Assembly (NCBI GenBank): GCA_026388815.1
Contig: JAPLJA010000033.1
Location: 1 to 64,000, forward strand
Origin: Pseudomonadota bacterium
GTDB taxonomy: Bacteria; Desulfobacterota; WTBG01; JAPLJA01
Direction of reading: 5' to 3'
Length of the DNA stretch: 64,000 nt
Shown piece by piece: positions 1 to 9,569 of this stretch. Made by a program: the position numbers and the translations under genes. Under the pieces are notes generated by a model. It ran no database searches, had not been told where the DNA came from, and was given only the letters and a program-made list of their open reading frames with translations. Position 1 is the stretch's first letter; every line of letters begins with the position of its first letter.

Positions 1-610
1 CGTTCTCTGCATCGTTGCTGTGATCCTTTTCTGCCTGATAAAGTTTCTCGTCCTTCCCTTCCTTGATAGAGAGAAAGAGGCGAACGAGAGTATTTCAGCC
101 AAGGAGATGACCTACAAGAAGTATCTCGCCTTCATCGCTCACAAGAAAGAGGTTGAAAAAGAGCTTGCCGTCCTCAAAGACAGGGAGAAGGATTTTGCGG
201 CAAGGCTCCTGAAAGGAGATACCCCTTCTCTCGCTGCCTCTGACCTGCAGAGGATTCTGGAACAGATAGCTGCCCAGGTTAAGGTGTTGATCCAGAGCAC
301 CAAGGTAATGGAAGCTGAGACTCTGGACGGAGGGTTTCTCGCCGTACCCATTCAGGTGAAGCTCATGAGCGATCTCACCCGGTCGAGAAAATATTTCGCT
401 CTGGTCGAAGAGCAGTCCAAATACCTGACCATCCCGGAGCTCAGGATCACTGTCAAGGATAAGGCTGATCCTAAAGAGGTGATAGTCACCATGGTCGTCA
501 GTGGCTTCATGAAAGGGGCCCCTCCGGCAGCGCCGGTAGCGAAGCAGGAAAAGGGGAAGGCACGACAGACTCCCCGGACAGACACCAAACCCAAAAAGTT
601 AGGGAGATGA
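1..610 (+). CDS. Type II secretion system GspM/PilO-like inner-membrane protein, 5' partial
   Basis: The frame is open upstream of the listed GTG to the window edge (VLCIVAVILFCLIKFLVLPF, a TM helix), followed by a coiled-coil region; it lies immediately upstream of gspD. Confidence 0.6.
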   Translation, partial: VLCIVAVILFCLIKFLVLPFLDREKEANESISAKEMTYKKYLAFIAHKKEVEKELAVLKDREKDFAARLLKGDTPSLAASDLQRILEQIAAQVKVLIQSTKVMEAETLDGGFLAVPIQVKLMSDLTRSRKYFALVEEQSKYLTIPELRITVKDKADPKEVIVTMVVSGFMKGAPPAAPVAKQEKGKARQTPRTDTKPKKLGR

Positions 611-617
611 GATTACT

Positions 618-2672
618 ATGAAAAAAACGTATCTGATGGTTTTTATTCTAATGGCCTCTCTTTTCCTTTTCCTGTTTTCCTCGTTTGCTCAGGAAGGGCC
701 GGTGCGGTCTGAGACGATTCCGGAAATGCCCCCTTCCGCTCAACCGGGTGCACCGGTCCCGCCGGCTCCTCCCAGGGCCAAGCCTCAGGGAATACAGGGA
801 TTGAAAGCAGGAGGAGGAAAACAGCGGGTGACACTGGATTTCGACAATGCTGATATCTACGAAGTAATCAATGCGCTGGCAGATGTTATCGGGATGAACT
901 ACATCATCGACCCGGCGGTAAAAGGGAAGGTGAATATCCATACCAGCGGCGAGGTCGACAAGAATCAGATCCTCCCCATCCTGGAAATCATCTTTGAGAT
1001 GAATAACATTGCAGCAGTGAAGACAGGTGATCTCTACAAGATCATACCCATCAAGGAGGCCAAAACACGTCCCCTTATGCCGGAGACCGGGAGGGAAATA
1101 AAAGATGAGGACCTCCAGTCGCCTGACCGGATGAGGATTCAGTTTGTCCCTTTGCGGTACATCCCGGTCGGAGAGATGTCAAAGCTCCTGAAGCCCTTCT
1201 TGACCAAGGCCGGAGAAATCATGGAGTATCCGAAGAATAACGTCATGATTGTAGTGGATACCAATATTAATGTGAAGAGACTCCTCACCATGGTGGATAC
1301 GGTGGATGTGAGTTACTTCGAGGGGATGAATGTAAAGTTCTATGAGCTCAAAAACGCCGATGTGAAAGATCTTGCCAAGGAGATGGAGACCATCTTTGGT
1401 GCCATGGGGATTGGCAAGGGAACAGATAAGGGGGTAGGAGTAAACTTCATTCCTCTTGAGAGGATGAACATGATGCTGGTGATCGTCAGCCAGATGCCGG
1501 ATGTCCTTGCGAAGGTGGATGACTGGGTGGTCAAGCTGGATGAGATCAATACCGATGTGGAGGAGCAGATCTTCATCTACTTCCTGGAGAACAGCAAGGC
1601 TGCCGATGTCGGTGACATCCTCAACAAGGTCTACGGCGAAGGTGTGGAGACAAAGAAAAAGGAGGAGAAGAAGGGGGCCCCGGTTAAAAAAACTCCTGAA
1701 AAACCAGGGGGGGCACCAACAGCAGCAGGCATGGTTGCCGGCAAGATAAAGATCGTTACTGACGAGGTCACTAACGCGCTGATCATCCGGGCCATGACCT
1801 CGGACTACAATATCATCAAGAAGACCATACAGCTCCTGGACATTGTGCCGAGGCAGGTTCTCATAGAGGTGCTGATTGCCGAGATTTCGCTGGGTGATGA
1901 CACCCAGTTTGGCGTTGACTGGAATTTCAAAAAGAAGGATGTGACCGTAGGAGGAGAAACAGGAACTTTTGACAGCATTTTAAATAATAACATTCCGACC
2001 ACCTTGGCCAGCCCCGCCGCTGGTTACACTGCTGTCTTTGCTGCAAGTGATCTCTATGCAAAGCTTTATGCCTTTGCAGGAGAAAACCGTTTGAATGTAC
2101 TATCATCTCCTCATGTCCTGGCGGCGAATAACAAGGAGGCAAAGATTGAGGTGGGACAGGAAGTTCCGATCGTGACGAGTGAATATACGCCTGAGGCGTT
2201 CAGTACAGGCGGAACTTCCGATACCACTTCCCGTTCCATCCAGTACCGTGATACCGGTATCATCCTGACAGTTACTCCCCGCATCAATGAGAAAGGATTG
2301 GTTGCTATGGACATTGACCAGGAGGTAAGCCAGGTCTCAGATCAGACGATCCAGGGTATCTCATCGCCCATAATCACGAAGAGGTCAGCCAAGACCTCAC
2401 TGGTGGTCCAGAATGGTTCCACGATTGTTATTGGCGGTTTAATCCAGGAACAGAAAGAGCGGAGTATATCGGGAATACCCTTCTTCTCCAAGATACCCTT
2501 GTTAAATTATTTTTTCAGTTATACCAAAAACAAGGTTACCAAGACGGAGCTGGTAATCTTGATCACCCCCCATACGATCAAAAGCCTGGAAGAGGCAGAT
2601 CTGATCACCAAGGAGTTCACGGACAAAATAGAGGGACTGAAGAAGATGATCGGGACCGGAATAAAGGGGTAA
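618..2672 (+). CDS. gspD: Type II secretion system secretin GspD
   Basis: Signal peptide, repeated N-domains (VTLDFDNADIYEVINALADVIGMNYIIDPAVKGKVNI) and secretin domain (VPIVTSEYTPE...SRSIQYRDTGIILTVTPRIN...TSLVVQNGSTIVIGGLIQ). Confidence 0.95.
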   Translation: MKKTYLMVFILMASLFLFLFSSFAQEGPVRSETIPEMPPSAQPGAPVPPAPPRAKPQGIQGLKAGGGKQRVTLDFDNADIYEVINALADVIGMNYIIDPAVKGKVNIHTSGEVDKNQILPILEIIFEMNNIAAVKTGDLYKIIPIKEAKTRPLMPETGREIKDEDLQSPDRMRIQFVPLRYIPVGEMSKLLKPFLTKAGEIMEYPKNNVMIVVDTNINVKRLLTMVDTVDVSYFEGMNVKFYELKNADVKDLAKEMETIFGAMGIGKGTDKGVGVNFIPLERMNMMLVIVSQMPDVLAKVDDWVVKLDEINTDVEEQIFIYFLENSKAADVGDILNKVYGEGVETKKKEEKKGAPVKKTPEKPGGAPTAAGMVAGKIKIVTDEVTNALIIRAMTSDYNIIKKTIQLLDIVPRQVLIEVLIAEISLGDDTQFGVDWNFKKKDVTVGGETGTFDSILNNNIPTTLASPAAGYTAVFAASDLYAKLYAFAGENRLNVLSSPHVLAANNKEAKIEVGQEVPIVTSEYTPEAFSTGGTSDTTSRSIQYRDTGIILTVTPRINEKGLVAMDIDQEVSQVSDQTIQGISSPIITKRSAKTSLVVQNGSTIVIGGLIQEQKERSISGIPFFSKIPLLNYFFSYTKNKVTKTELVILITPHTIKSLEEADLITKEFTDKIEGLKKMIGTGIKG

Positions 2673-2710
2673 TCTAATTGTAGATTTCAGAATGCGGATT
2701 GCGGATTGAC

Positions 2711-2743
2711 ATGCTCAGGTCAAAAGCCTGAGCATATTTTTTT
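2711..2743 (+). terminator. Rho-independent terminator after gspD
   Basis: Perfect 9-bp stem atgctcagg/cctgagcat with 7-nt loop, followed by attttttt. Confidence 0.85.
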
Positions 2744-2758
2744 AAGTACTCAGCAAAC

Positions 2759-2825
2759 AGCTTTCAGCTCTCAGCTAAATATGATAAGAAGTAATAATAC
2801 TGAAAGCTGACCGCTGAAAGCTTTC
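2759..2825. repeat. Intergenic inverted repeat built from agctttcagc/gctgaaagct words
   Basis: cagctttcagctctcagct ... ctgaaagctgaccgctgaaagct. Confidence 0.7.
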
Positions 2826-2843
2826 TCTAGCAGGGTTCATAGC

Positions 2844-4274
2844 ATGAAAAAGATTGTATTTGCAACCCCACCATTGTCATTACAAGAGCGGTATGGTGCA
2901 CTGGCTGGTGCAGGGAATACCATGCCTTCCCTGGGCCTGCTTTCCCTCGCAGGAATGGCGAGGGAGAAAGGATTTGGTGTCTTTCTTGTTGAGGCTTCAT
3001 CTCTGGGGTTGAGTCTTGACGAAGCGGTGAAAGAGATCCTTTCCCTATCCCCGGATTATGTAGGATTAACCTCTACCACCCTTTCCATCTGTGCAGCTTC
3101 AGAACTGGCAGAGAAAGCCAAGTCAGGGAATAGCCGCTTAAAGGTTATTATCGGGGGCCCTCATCTCACCGCACTGCCCTCTGAGACTTTGCAGGCCTTT
3201 CCCGCATTTGATTATGGAGTGATCGGGGAAGGAGAGGAAACGCTCATTGACCTCCTCGACACCCTGGAACATGACGGGGATGTGAGGAAGGTAAACGGCA
3301 TTGTCCATCGGGAAGGTGATGCGGTTGAGGTTACGGAGAGGAGGCCTTTCATTGAGGGCCTCGATTCTCTACCCTTCCCAGCCTGGGACCTCCTTGAAGG
3401 GTTTCCGGAACGGTACCGGCCGCCCGCATTTCGCTTCCGCAGGCTTCCTGCTGCCTCTCTGGTTACATCGCGGGGGTGCCCCAATGCCTGTATCTTCTGT
3501 GACCGGAGCGTGTTCGGTAACCGGTGCAGGTCCTTCAGTCCCGGGTATATTCTTGAAATGGTCGAGCTTCTCTACCATCGATACAGGATCAGGGAGCTCC
3601 TGATCGAAGATGACACCTTCTTCCTTTCCCGGCAGAGAATCAGGGAGTTCTGCGAAGGCTTGCTGAGAGAACAGGTGCGGTTAAGCTGGTCCTGCCTGGG
3701 CAGGGTAAATACCGTGGATCGAGAGACGCTCCTGTTGATGAAATGGGCAGGGTGCTGGCAGATCGGGTATGGCATAGAAAGCGGCGATCAGAAAATTCTC
3801 GATCTGGCAAAGAAAAACATATCCCTGGAACAGGTGAGGGAAGCCGTCAGCCTTACCAGGGAGGCAGGGATCGAGAGCAAGGGTTTCTTCATCCTCGGAT
3901 TTCCTCATGAGGATAAGGAAACCTTGCAGCATACAGAAGAATTTGCTACAACCCTTCCCTTAGATGATATGAGCGTTAATTTCATGACCCCATTTCCCGG
4001 ATCACGGCTTTATCGTGCTGCCCATCTCTACGGTACCTTTGATGCGGACTGGCGGAAGATGAACATGCTTGAAGTGGTCTTTATCCCCCGCGGCCTTACC
4101 CAGGCTGACCTCATCAAGGCCTCACGTACCCTCTGGAAGAGGTTCTACCTCCGTCCCCGGATCGTCTTCGGTTACCTGTTGCGCCTGATGAAGAATCCTG
4201 CGATAGGGCTGGATCTGCTGAAGGGATTTCTTGCTTTCATAGGACTACTCTTGAAGAGGGGAGATAAGGAATGA
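2844..4274 (+). CDS. B12-binding domain radical SAM protein
   Basis: N-terminal B12-binding-like domain (IIGGPHLTALPSETLQAFPAFDYGVIGEGEETL) and the CxxxCxxC cluster motif RGCPNACIFCDRS. Confidence 0.9.
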   Translation: MKKIVFATPPLSLQERYGALAGAGNTMPSLGLLSLAGMAREKGFGVFLVEASSLGLSLDEAVKEILSLSPDYVGLTSTTLSICAASELAEKAKSGNSRLKVIIGGPHLTALPSETLQAFPAFDYGVIGEGEETLIDLLDTLEHDGDVRKVNGIVHREGDAVEVTERRPFIEGLDSLPFPAWDLLEGFPERYRPPAFRFRRLPAASLVTSRGCPNACIFCDRSVFGNRCRSFSPGYILEMVELLYHRYRIRELLIEDDTFFLSRQRIREFCEGLLREQVRLSWSCLGRVNTVDRETLLLMKWAGCWQIGYGIESGDQKILDLAKKNISLEQVREAVSLTREAGIESKGFFILGFPHEDKETLQHTEEFATTLPLDDMSVNFMTPFPGSRLYRAAHLYGTFDADWRKMNMLEVVFIPRGLTQADLIKASRTLWKRFYLRPRIVFGYLLRLMKNPAIGLDLLKGFLAFIGLLLKRGDKE

Positions 4275-5230
4275 GAATTTTGATCACAGGTGCAGCCGGG
4301 CTCTATGGTGTCCATCTGGTGGATGAACTGGTGAAGATGGAAGCCGTTTCCCGGGTCATCGGGGTGGATAATTTTTCCCGGCAGTATTGTGAAAAAAACC
4401 CCTTTATCCCTTCGCCCGAATTGAAAGCGAAATTTGAGCTTATTCAGAAGGATTTTGTCCGGCTCACACCTGACGAGTTGGAAGGGCTGGAACTGGATGC
4501 AGTAATCCACCTCGCTGCCTATATCTCCATACCTGAATCGATGGAGAGGCAGGAGGATTATTTCTGGAATAATGAGTACGGAACATTTAAATTGATACAG
4601 AGCTTGGTGAAATCTAAACGGTGGCCCCTCTTCATCTATGCATCTTCACCAGAAGTCTATGGGAATCCCATCTATACCCCCATGGATGTGAATCACCCCC
4701 TGCTCCCCCGGAGTATCTATGCGGTAACGAAGCTTGCGGCGGAAAAGCACTGTTACGCCATGTACGAGTGGTACCGGTACCCGGTGGTGATCATCCGTAA
4801 CTTCAATACCTATGGAGAGAACCAGGATATTGGCGGCAATGCCGGCGTGGTTTCCAGTTTTCTGGTCAGGGCTCTTAAGGGTGAACCTCTGGTCGTTCAC
4901 AATGAGGGCAGACAGACCCGCGACTTTCAGTATGTGAAAGATGCGGTTCATGCATACTGCCTGGTTCTCATGAAGGGTGCGGAACTGGCGGGAAAGGTAT
5001 TCAACATTGGCACCGGGAAGCAGACCTCGGTTATCGATCTGGCTAAAATGATTTTGAAGATTACCGCTTCCCGGTCTCCGGTTCTCTACGAGGAGGGGCG
5101 CTCTGCGGATCTCATGTCACTTGAGGCAGATTATTCTGATATCAATGCGTCTACCGGGTGGATGCCCAGATACACCCTCGAGGATGGCCTTAAGCAGACA
5201 GCAGACTGGTATAAGAGGTTTATCAGATGA
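4271..5230 (+). CDS. NAD-dependent epimerase/dehydratase (extended SDR)
   Basis: TGAAGLYG nucleotide-binding motif, YAVTKLAAEK (YxxxK), ATGA overlap with upstream CDS. Confidence 0.9.
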   Translation: MRILITGAAGLYGVHLVDELVKMEAVSRVIGVDNFSRQYCEKNPFIPSPELKAKFELIQKDFVRLTPDELEGLELDAVIHLAAYISIPESMERQEDYFWNNEYGTFKLIQSLVKSKRWPLFIYASSPEVYGNPIYTPMDVNHPLLPRSIYAVTKLAAEKHCYAMYEWYRYPVVIIRNFNTYGENQDIGGNAGVVSSFLVRALKGEPLVVHNEGRQTRDFQYVKDAVHAYCLVLMKGAELAGKVFNIGTGKQTSVIDLAKMILKITASRSPVLYEEGRSADLMSLEADYSDINASTGWMPRYTLEDGLKQTADWYKRFIR

Positions 5231-6171
5231 GAGTCCTGGTTACGGGGGGAGCAGGTTTTATCGGGAGATGGGTGGTAAAACAACTGCTCCAGAAAAATGT
5301 GCATGGCCCTCTCCACATTTCGGTACTGGATAACCTCTCCAATGGGAGCAGAAAGAATATCGCTGAATTTGAAGAAGAGAAAGAATCCTTTACCTTCATC
5401 CAGGGTGATATCCGTGATCGAAAGCTTCTCCAATTGTTGTTTAAGGAAGGTTTTGACCTGCTCATCCATCTGGCAGCAAGCATTAATGTTCAAGAGAGCC
5501 TTCTGGATCCTCAGGAGACCTTTGAGAATGATGTAGTGGGAACCTTTAACCTGCTGGAAGAAGCAAGGAAAAGAAACACCAGGTTTGTTTACATCAGTAC
5601 CTGTATGGTGTATGCACGGGCTGAACATAAGGCTATCCGTGAGGATGATCCCCTCTCTCCTGCCTCTCCCTACGCCGGTTCAAAGCTGGCCGGAGAAAAT
5701 CTGGTTGAATCCTATTATCGTGGCTACGGGCTGCCGGCGCTTATCTTAAGACCGTTTAACACCTACGGGCCGTTCCAGAAGAGCAATCAGGAGGGAGGAG
5801 TAGTGGCCATCTTCATAGAAAAGGCCCTGAAAGGGGAGGAGATTCCAATCTTTGGTGACGGGGAACAGACACGCGATTTCCTCTATGTCGAGGATTGCGC
5901 TGAATTTATCGTGAAGGCCTCTTTTTCCGAGGCAGCAACAGGCCAAGTGATCAATGCCGGTTCAGGCCAGGATATCACGATAAACGATCTCGGGAGAATC
6001 GTTTGCCCGGATGAGAGAAAGATACGTTATCTCCCCCACCATCACCTCCAGTCTGAGATAAAGAGGCTGCTCTGCGATTCTACCAAGGCAAAGTCCCTCC
6101 TTGGCTGGGGACCGGGGACATCATTGAAAGAGGGAATTGCAAAGACGATGGACTGGATGAGGACGAGATGA
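5227..6171 (+). CDS. NAD-dependent epimerase/dehydratase (extended SDR)
   Basis: TGGAGFIG, YAGSKLAGE (YxxxK), RPFNTYGP. Confidence 0.92.
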   Translation: MRVLVTGGAGFIGRWVVKQLLQKNVHGPLHISVLDNLSNGSRKNIAEFEEEKESFTFIQGDIRDRKLLQLLFKEGFDLLIHLAASINVQESLLDPQETFENDVVGTFNLLEEARKRNTRFVYISTCMVYARAEHKAIREDDPLSPASPYAGSKLAGENLVESYYRGYGLPALILRPFNTYGPFQKSNQEGGVVAIFIEKALKGEEIPIFGDGEQTRDFLYVEDCAEFIVKASFSEAATGQVINAGSGQDITINDLGRIVCPDERKIRYLPHHHLQSEIKRLLCDSTKAKSLLGWGPGTSLKEGIAKTMDWMRTR

Positions 6172-7025
6172 AGGTTGTTATTACCGGATCCTCAGGTTTC
6201 ATTGGCAGTCATCTCCTCCATGCCTTGAAGCATCTCCCGGCGATTAAACTCTGTCCGTTTCAGCCGGGCGTTCACAGCCTCTTCGATCCCGAGAGCCTGA
6301 AGCCCCTGCTGGAAAAAAGCAGGATTGTATACCATCTCGCCGGTGCAAACCGGGCTGTGCCCCATGAATTGATGGGGGTAAATGTGATCGGTACCCTCAA
6401 TGTGCTTGAGGCTATGAGGCAGGTCGCTGATGCTGATGTTAAGCTTGTTTTTCTCTCTTCCTTCCAGGTGTACCGCCCCACCCCGGAACCGGTCATGGTG
6501 GATGAATCCTTCCCCCTTGAGCCGGAAACACTATACGGTATTTCTAAAAAGATGGGGGAAGACTTGATTGGTTTCTATGCATTTCCATCCGTCATTTTTA
6601 GATCATCCAATACGTATGGTCCTGGATGCCGCCCTTATTACCATTCAGTTATTTCCACCTTTTGTGATCAGATAGTGAGGGATAGGCCTTTAACTGTAAA
6701 TGGAACTGGTGAGCAGTTGAGAGATTTTATCTATATAGATGATGTTATAAGCGCACTGATAAAGACTATGGAGTATACAGTTAAGACAGTTGAGGTTTTC
6801 AATCTGTGTTCAGGAAGGCTTGCCTCATTAAAGGAGGTGACTAATACCCTTCAGGATATTTCAGGAAAGGAGATCCAGATAACAAGTAAGACAATTCTTG
6901 AAGACTATAGGGTTCTCAAAGGAAACAATGAAAAAGTAAAAGAAATGCTCAACTGGTCTCCTGAAGTTGATCTGCGGGAGGGTCTTGAGCAGACCTACAG
7001 GTGGTTTGAGAGGGGAAACAGATGA
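6168..7025 (+). CDS. NAD-dependent epimerase/dehydratase (extended SDR)
   Basis: TGSSGFIG, YGISKKMGE (YxxxK), FRSSNTYGPG. Confidence 0.9.
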   Translation: MKVVITGSSGFIGSHLLHALKHLPAIKLCPFQPGVHSLFDPESLKPLLEKSRIVYHLAGANRAVPHELMGVNVIGTLNVLEAMRQVADADVKLVFLSSFQVYRPTPEPVMVDESFPLEPETLYGISKKMGEDLIGFYAFPSVIFRSSNTYGPGCRPYYHSVISTFCDQIVRDRPLTVNGTGEQLRDFIYIDDVISALIKTMEYTVKTVEVFNLCSGRLASLKEVTNTLQDISGKEIQITSKTILEDYRVLKGNNEKVKEMLNWSPEVDLREGLEQTYRWFERGNR

Positions 7026-7423
7026 AGGGCGTTGAGGTAAAGCGGCTCGATATAAAGAGGGATGAGAGGGGGTGGCTGGTTGAAGTCCTGAGGAGTGAAG
7101 CGCTGAAGAGAGGAGACAGGTTCGGCCAGTTCCTGATTACCACGGCTTATCCCGGTTATATCAAGGGCAATCACTATCATACCCGGAAGTTTGAATGGTA
7201 CTGTGTAATCAGGGGAGAGGGTAAGCTGGTCCTCGAGGATAATGCAAGTGGGGAAAGGGAAGAGATGGCCCTCAGCGAAGAAGGGATCACTTTGGTAATG
7301 ATTCCTCCCGGCATCACCCACGCCATCGAGAATACGGGCAAGGATATTCTCTCCGTGCTCATCTACATTGATGAGCCCTTCAATGAGTCAGACCCCGATA
7401 CCTTCTTTAAGAAGATTACCTGA
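7022..7423 (+). CDS. Cupin-fold sugar-tailoring protein (WxcM/dTDP-sugar isomerase-like)
   Basis: GNHYHTRKFEWYCVIRGEGKLVLED cupin motif; IPPGITHAIENTG. Confidence 0.8.
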   Translation: MKGVEVKRLDIKRDERGWLVEVLRSEALKRGDRFGQFLITTAYPGYIKGNHYHTRKFEWYCVIRGEGKLVLEDNASGEREEMALSEEGITLVMIPPGITHAIENTGKDILSVLIYIDEPFNESDPDTFFKKIT

Positions 7424-7424
7424 G

Positions 7425-8444
7425 ATGCCTCGTTCTGCTCTTGTTTCCGTGATCGTCGTAAACTGGAATGGCAGGGAACACCTTGAGGACTGTTTCACTT
7501 CCCTTTTACTCCAGACCCATTCCCCCCTGGAGATCCTGATGGTGGACAATGGCTCAGTTGATGGATCAGTGGAATATGTAAAGGAAAGATTCCCTCAGGT
7601 GAAAACAATTGAGAATGCATCCAACCTGGGTTTTGGCGCAGCGGTGAATGCGGGGTATAAAAGGGCTGAAGGTGAGTACCTTCTCTTTCTCAATAATGAT
7701 CTCTATCTGAAGGAGACCTGTATCGAGGAAATGCTGAAGCTGCTTCATACACAGGGATGTGGCGCCGTCGTTCCCAAAATCCTCCTCTTCAACGAAAGGG
7801 ACACCATTAACTCTTTCGGGAACGTGATCAACTTCCTCGGATTGGCCTGCCCAAAGTATATCTGGGAGAAGGATAGGCAGGATATGGAGGTGGAGGAGAC
7901 CAGTTGCGGCGGTATCTTCCTGCTCAGGAAGGATTTTATGGAGAGCCTCAAGGGATTTGATGAAGACTTCTTCATGTACCATGAAGACCATGATCTCTCT
8001 TGGAGGATCCGGCTCCAGGGGAAGAGGCTGCTGGTGGACCCGCGGGCAGTGATCTACCATAAATACCAGTTCAGCAAGAGTCCCGGCAAATTCTACTACT
8101 CAGAGAAGAACCGCCTCCAGCTCCTCTTCAAGAATTACAGCCTGAAGACGCTCCTCCTCATCTCACCGGCCCTTATCATCGTGGAGCTGGCTGAAATCTG
8201 CTTTTCTCTGACCAGCGGCTGGTTCTGGAAAAAGATTGGAAGTTATGATGAAATGTTATCCTCCCTACCAGGGATCAGGGCGAAACGGAAAATCATACAG
8301 CAGGAAAGAAAGGTTTCAGACCGGGAGATCGTAAAGATTTTTACAGGAGAATTGAAGATAAGCGGGGTTAATAATTTCCTGCTGGACAGGGTATTGAGTC
8401 CGCTCTTGAGTTGTTATTGGAAGCTCATCAGAGGTTTGATCTGA
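7425..8444 (+). CDS. Glycosyltransferase family 2
   Basis: SVIVVNWNGREHLEDCFTSLL, VDNGSVDGSVEYV, FLNNDLYL; ATG 7425 preferred over the ORF-track start. Confidence 0.92.
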   Translation: MPRSALVSVIVVNWNGREHLEDCFTSLLLQTHSPLEILMVDNGSVDGSVEYVKERFPQVKTIENASNLGFGAAVNAGYKRAEGEYLLFLNNDLYLKETCIEEMLKLLHTQGCGAVVPKILLFNERDTINSFGNVINFLGLACPKYIWEKDRQDMEVEETSCGGIFLLRKDFMESLKGFDEDFFMYHEDHDLSWRIRLQGKRLLVDPRAVIYHKYQFSKSPGKFYYSEKNRLQLLFKNYSLKTLLLISPALIIVELAEICFSLTSGWFWKKIGSYDEMLSSLPGIRAKRKIIQQERKVSDREIVKIFTGELKISGVNNFLLDRVLSPLLSCYWKLIRGLI

Positions 8445-9460
8445 TGGCCAGGATAAGAGAAGCGTTGCGAAGAATCCTGTTTCTTCCCCCTGCCTTGCCC
8501 TCCCAGATTCAGATTGAGGTGACCAATCGCTGCAACCTGAGTTGCCTCATGTGCCCGAGGGAAGCCCTCGGTGTATCCAAAGAAGACATGCCCTTTGAAC
8601 TGTTGCAACAGGTTGTGGACAGGATCGAAGGTGTAAAGCTGGTTACCTTAACGGGATGGGGTGAGCCTTTCATCCATCCTGACCTCTTTACCATGATTCA
8701 TTATTGCAAGGGTAAGGGACTAAAGGTAAAGTTGAGCACCAATGGCACATTGGTGGATGAGGTGATGCAGAGGAGGATAGTTGATTCGGGCCTTGATAGC
8801 ATTACCTTTTCCCTCGAGAGTATCGGGGAAAAAAGTGAAGAAGGTCATAGGGGAGAAAAGGTAGTTGAGAATCTCAAGAGATTGCTGGACCTGCGAAAGG
8901 CGAAGATACCGGAGGTGGTAATCCAGGTAACCATCCATCAGGGAAAGGAAGAAGATCTCTACGAACTCATTCGTCTCGGTGCAGAGATAGGAGCAGACAG
9001 GATCAACCTGAGCCGTCTTGACCTGAGGTTCAATCCTTCTCTCAAGAGGCCGTCTCATGCAGAGGAAGAAGCGCTCTTCAGAGGAACCGAGCACCTGGGA
9101 GCGGAGAAAGGAATCCAGGTGGATTTCATTCCTTATGCAATATCTCACGGGATGGAAAGGCTATCGTACAGGATATTGAGAAAATCCCTTCACCGTTTTG
9201 GGAAATACTGCCTCAGGCTTTATGATTACCTCTATATAAATCTGAAGGGCGAAGCAACTCCATGCTGCAGCCTCCCCCTCTATTCAGTAGGTGATATCTT
9301 GAAGGAGGATCTCAGGGCAATCTGGAAAGGTGAGCAGCTAAGGGAATTTCGCAAGGAGTATAAGAGAATTTGTGGTGCCTGTGATCAGTGGAGAATTCAC
9401 TACAAAAAAATCCCAAATAGATCTATACAGTTTGATAAAGAAGCCAAGCGAAGTGAGTAG
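8444..9460 (+). CDS. Radical SAM/SPASM-like domain protein
   Basis: TNRCNLSCLMCPRE (CxxxCxxC); C-terminal TPCCSLP and CGACDQW. Confidence 0.9.
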   Translation: MARIREALRRILFLPPALPSQIQIEVTNRCNLSCLMCPREALGVSKEDMPFELLQQVVDRIEGVKLVTLTGWGEPFIHPDLFTMIHYCKGKGLKVKLSTNGTLVDEVMQRRIVDSGLDSITFSLESIGEKSEEGHRGEKVVENLKRLLDLRKAKIPEVVIQVTIHQGKEEDLYELIRLGAEIGADRINLSRLDLRFNPSLKRPSHAEEEALFRGTEHLGAEKGIQVDFIPYAISHGMERLSYRILRKSLHRFGKYCLRLYDYLYINLKGEATPCCSLPLYSVGDILKEDLRAIWKGEQLREFRKEYKRICGACDQWRIHYKKIPNRSIQFDKEAKRSE

Positions 9461-9514
9461 CGTAAATAGGCATGTCCTTCGAGAAAATGAAACTGAAGGT
9501 ACTCTATCAACTGT

Positions 9515-9550
9515 AAAAAAAGGAAGCCCCCGAAAGAAGGCTTCCTTTTT
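9515..9550. terminator. Bidirectional Rho-independent terminator between convergent genes
   Basis: aaaaaaAGGAAGCC-cccgaaagaa-GGCTTCCTtttt; A-tract and T-tract flank the stem. Confidence 0.9.
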
Positions 9551-9569
9551 AAAAGAGAGAGAAAATTCC

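Noticed and set aside
139-594. Minus-strand ORFs opposite the GspM-like gene
   Set aside because: Fully antisense to a gene with clear coding character; typical shadow ORFs.
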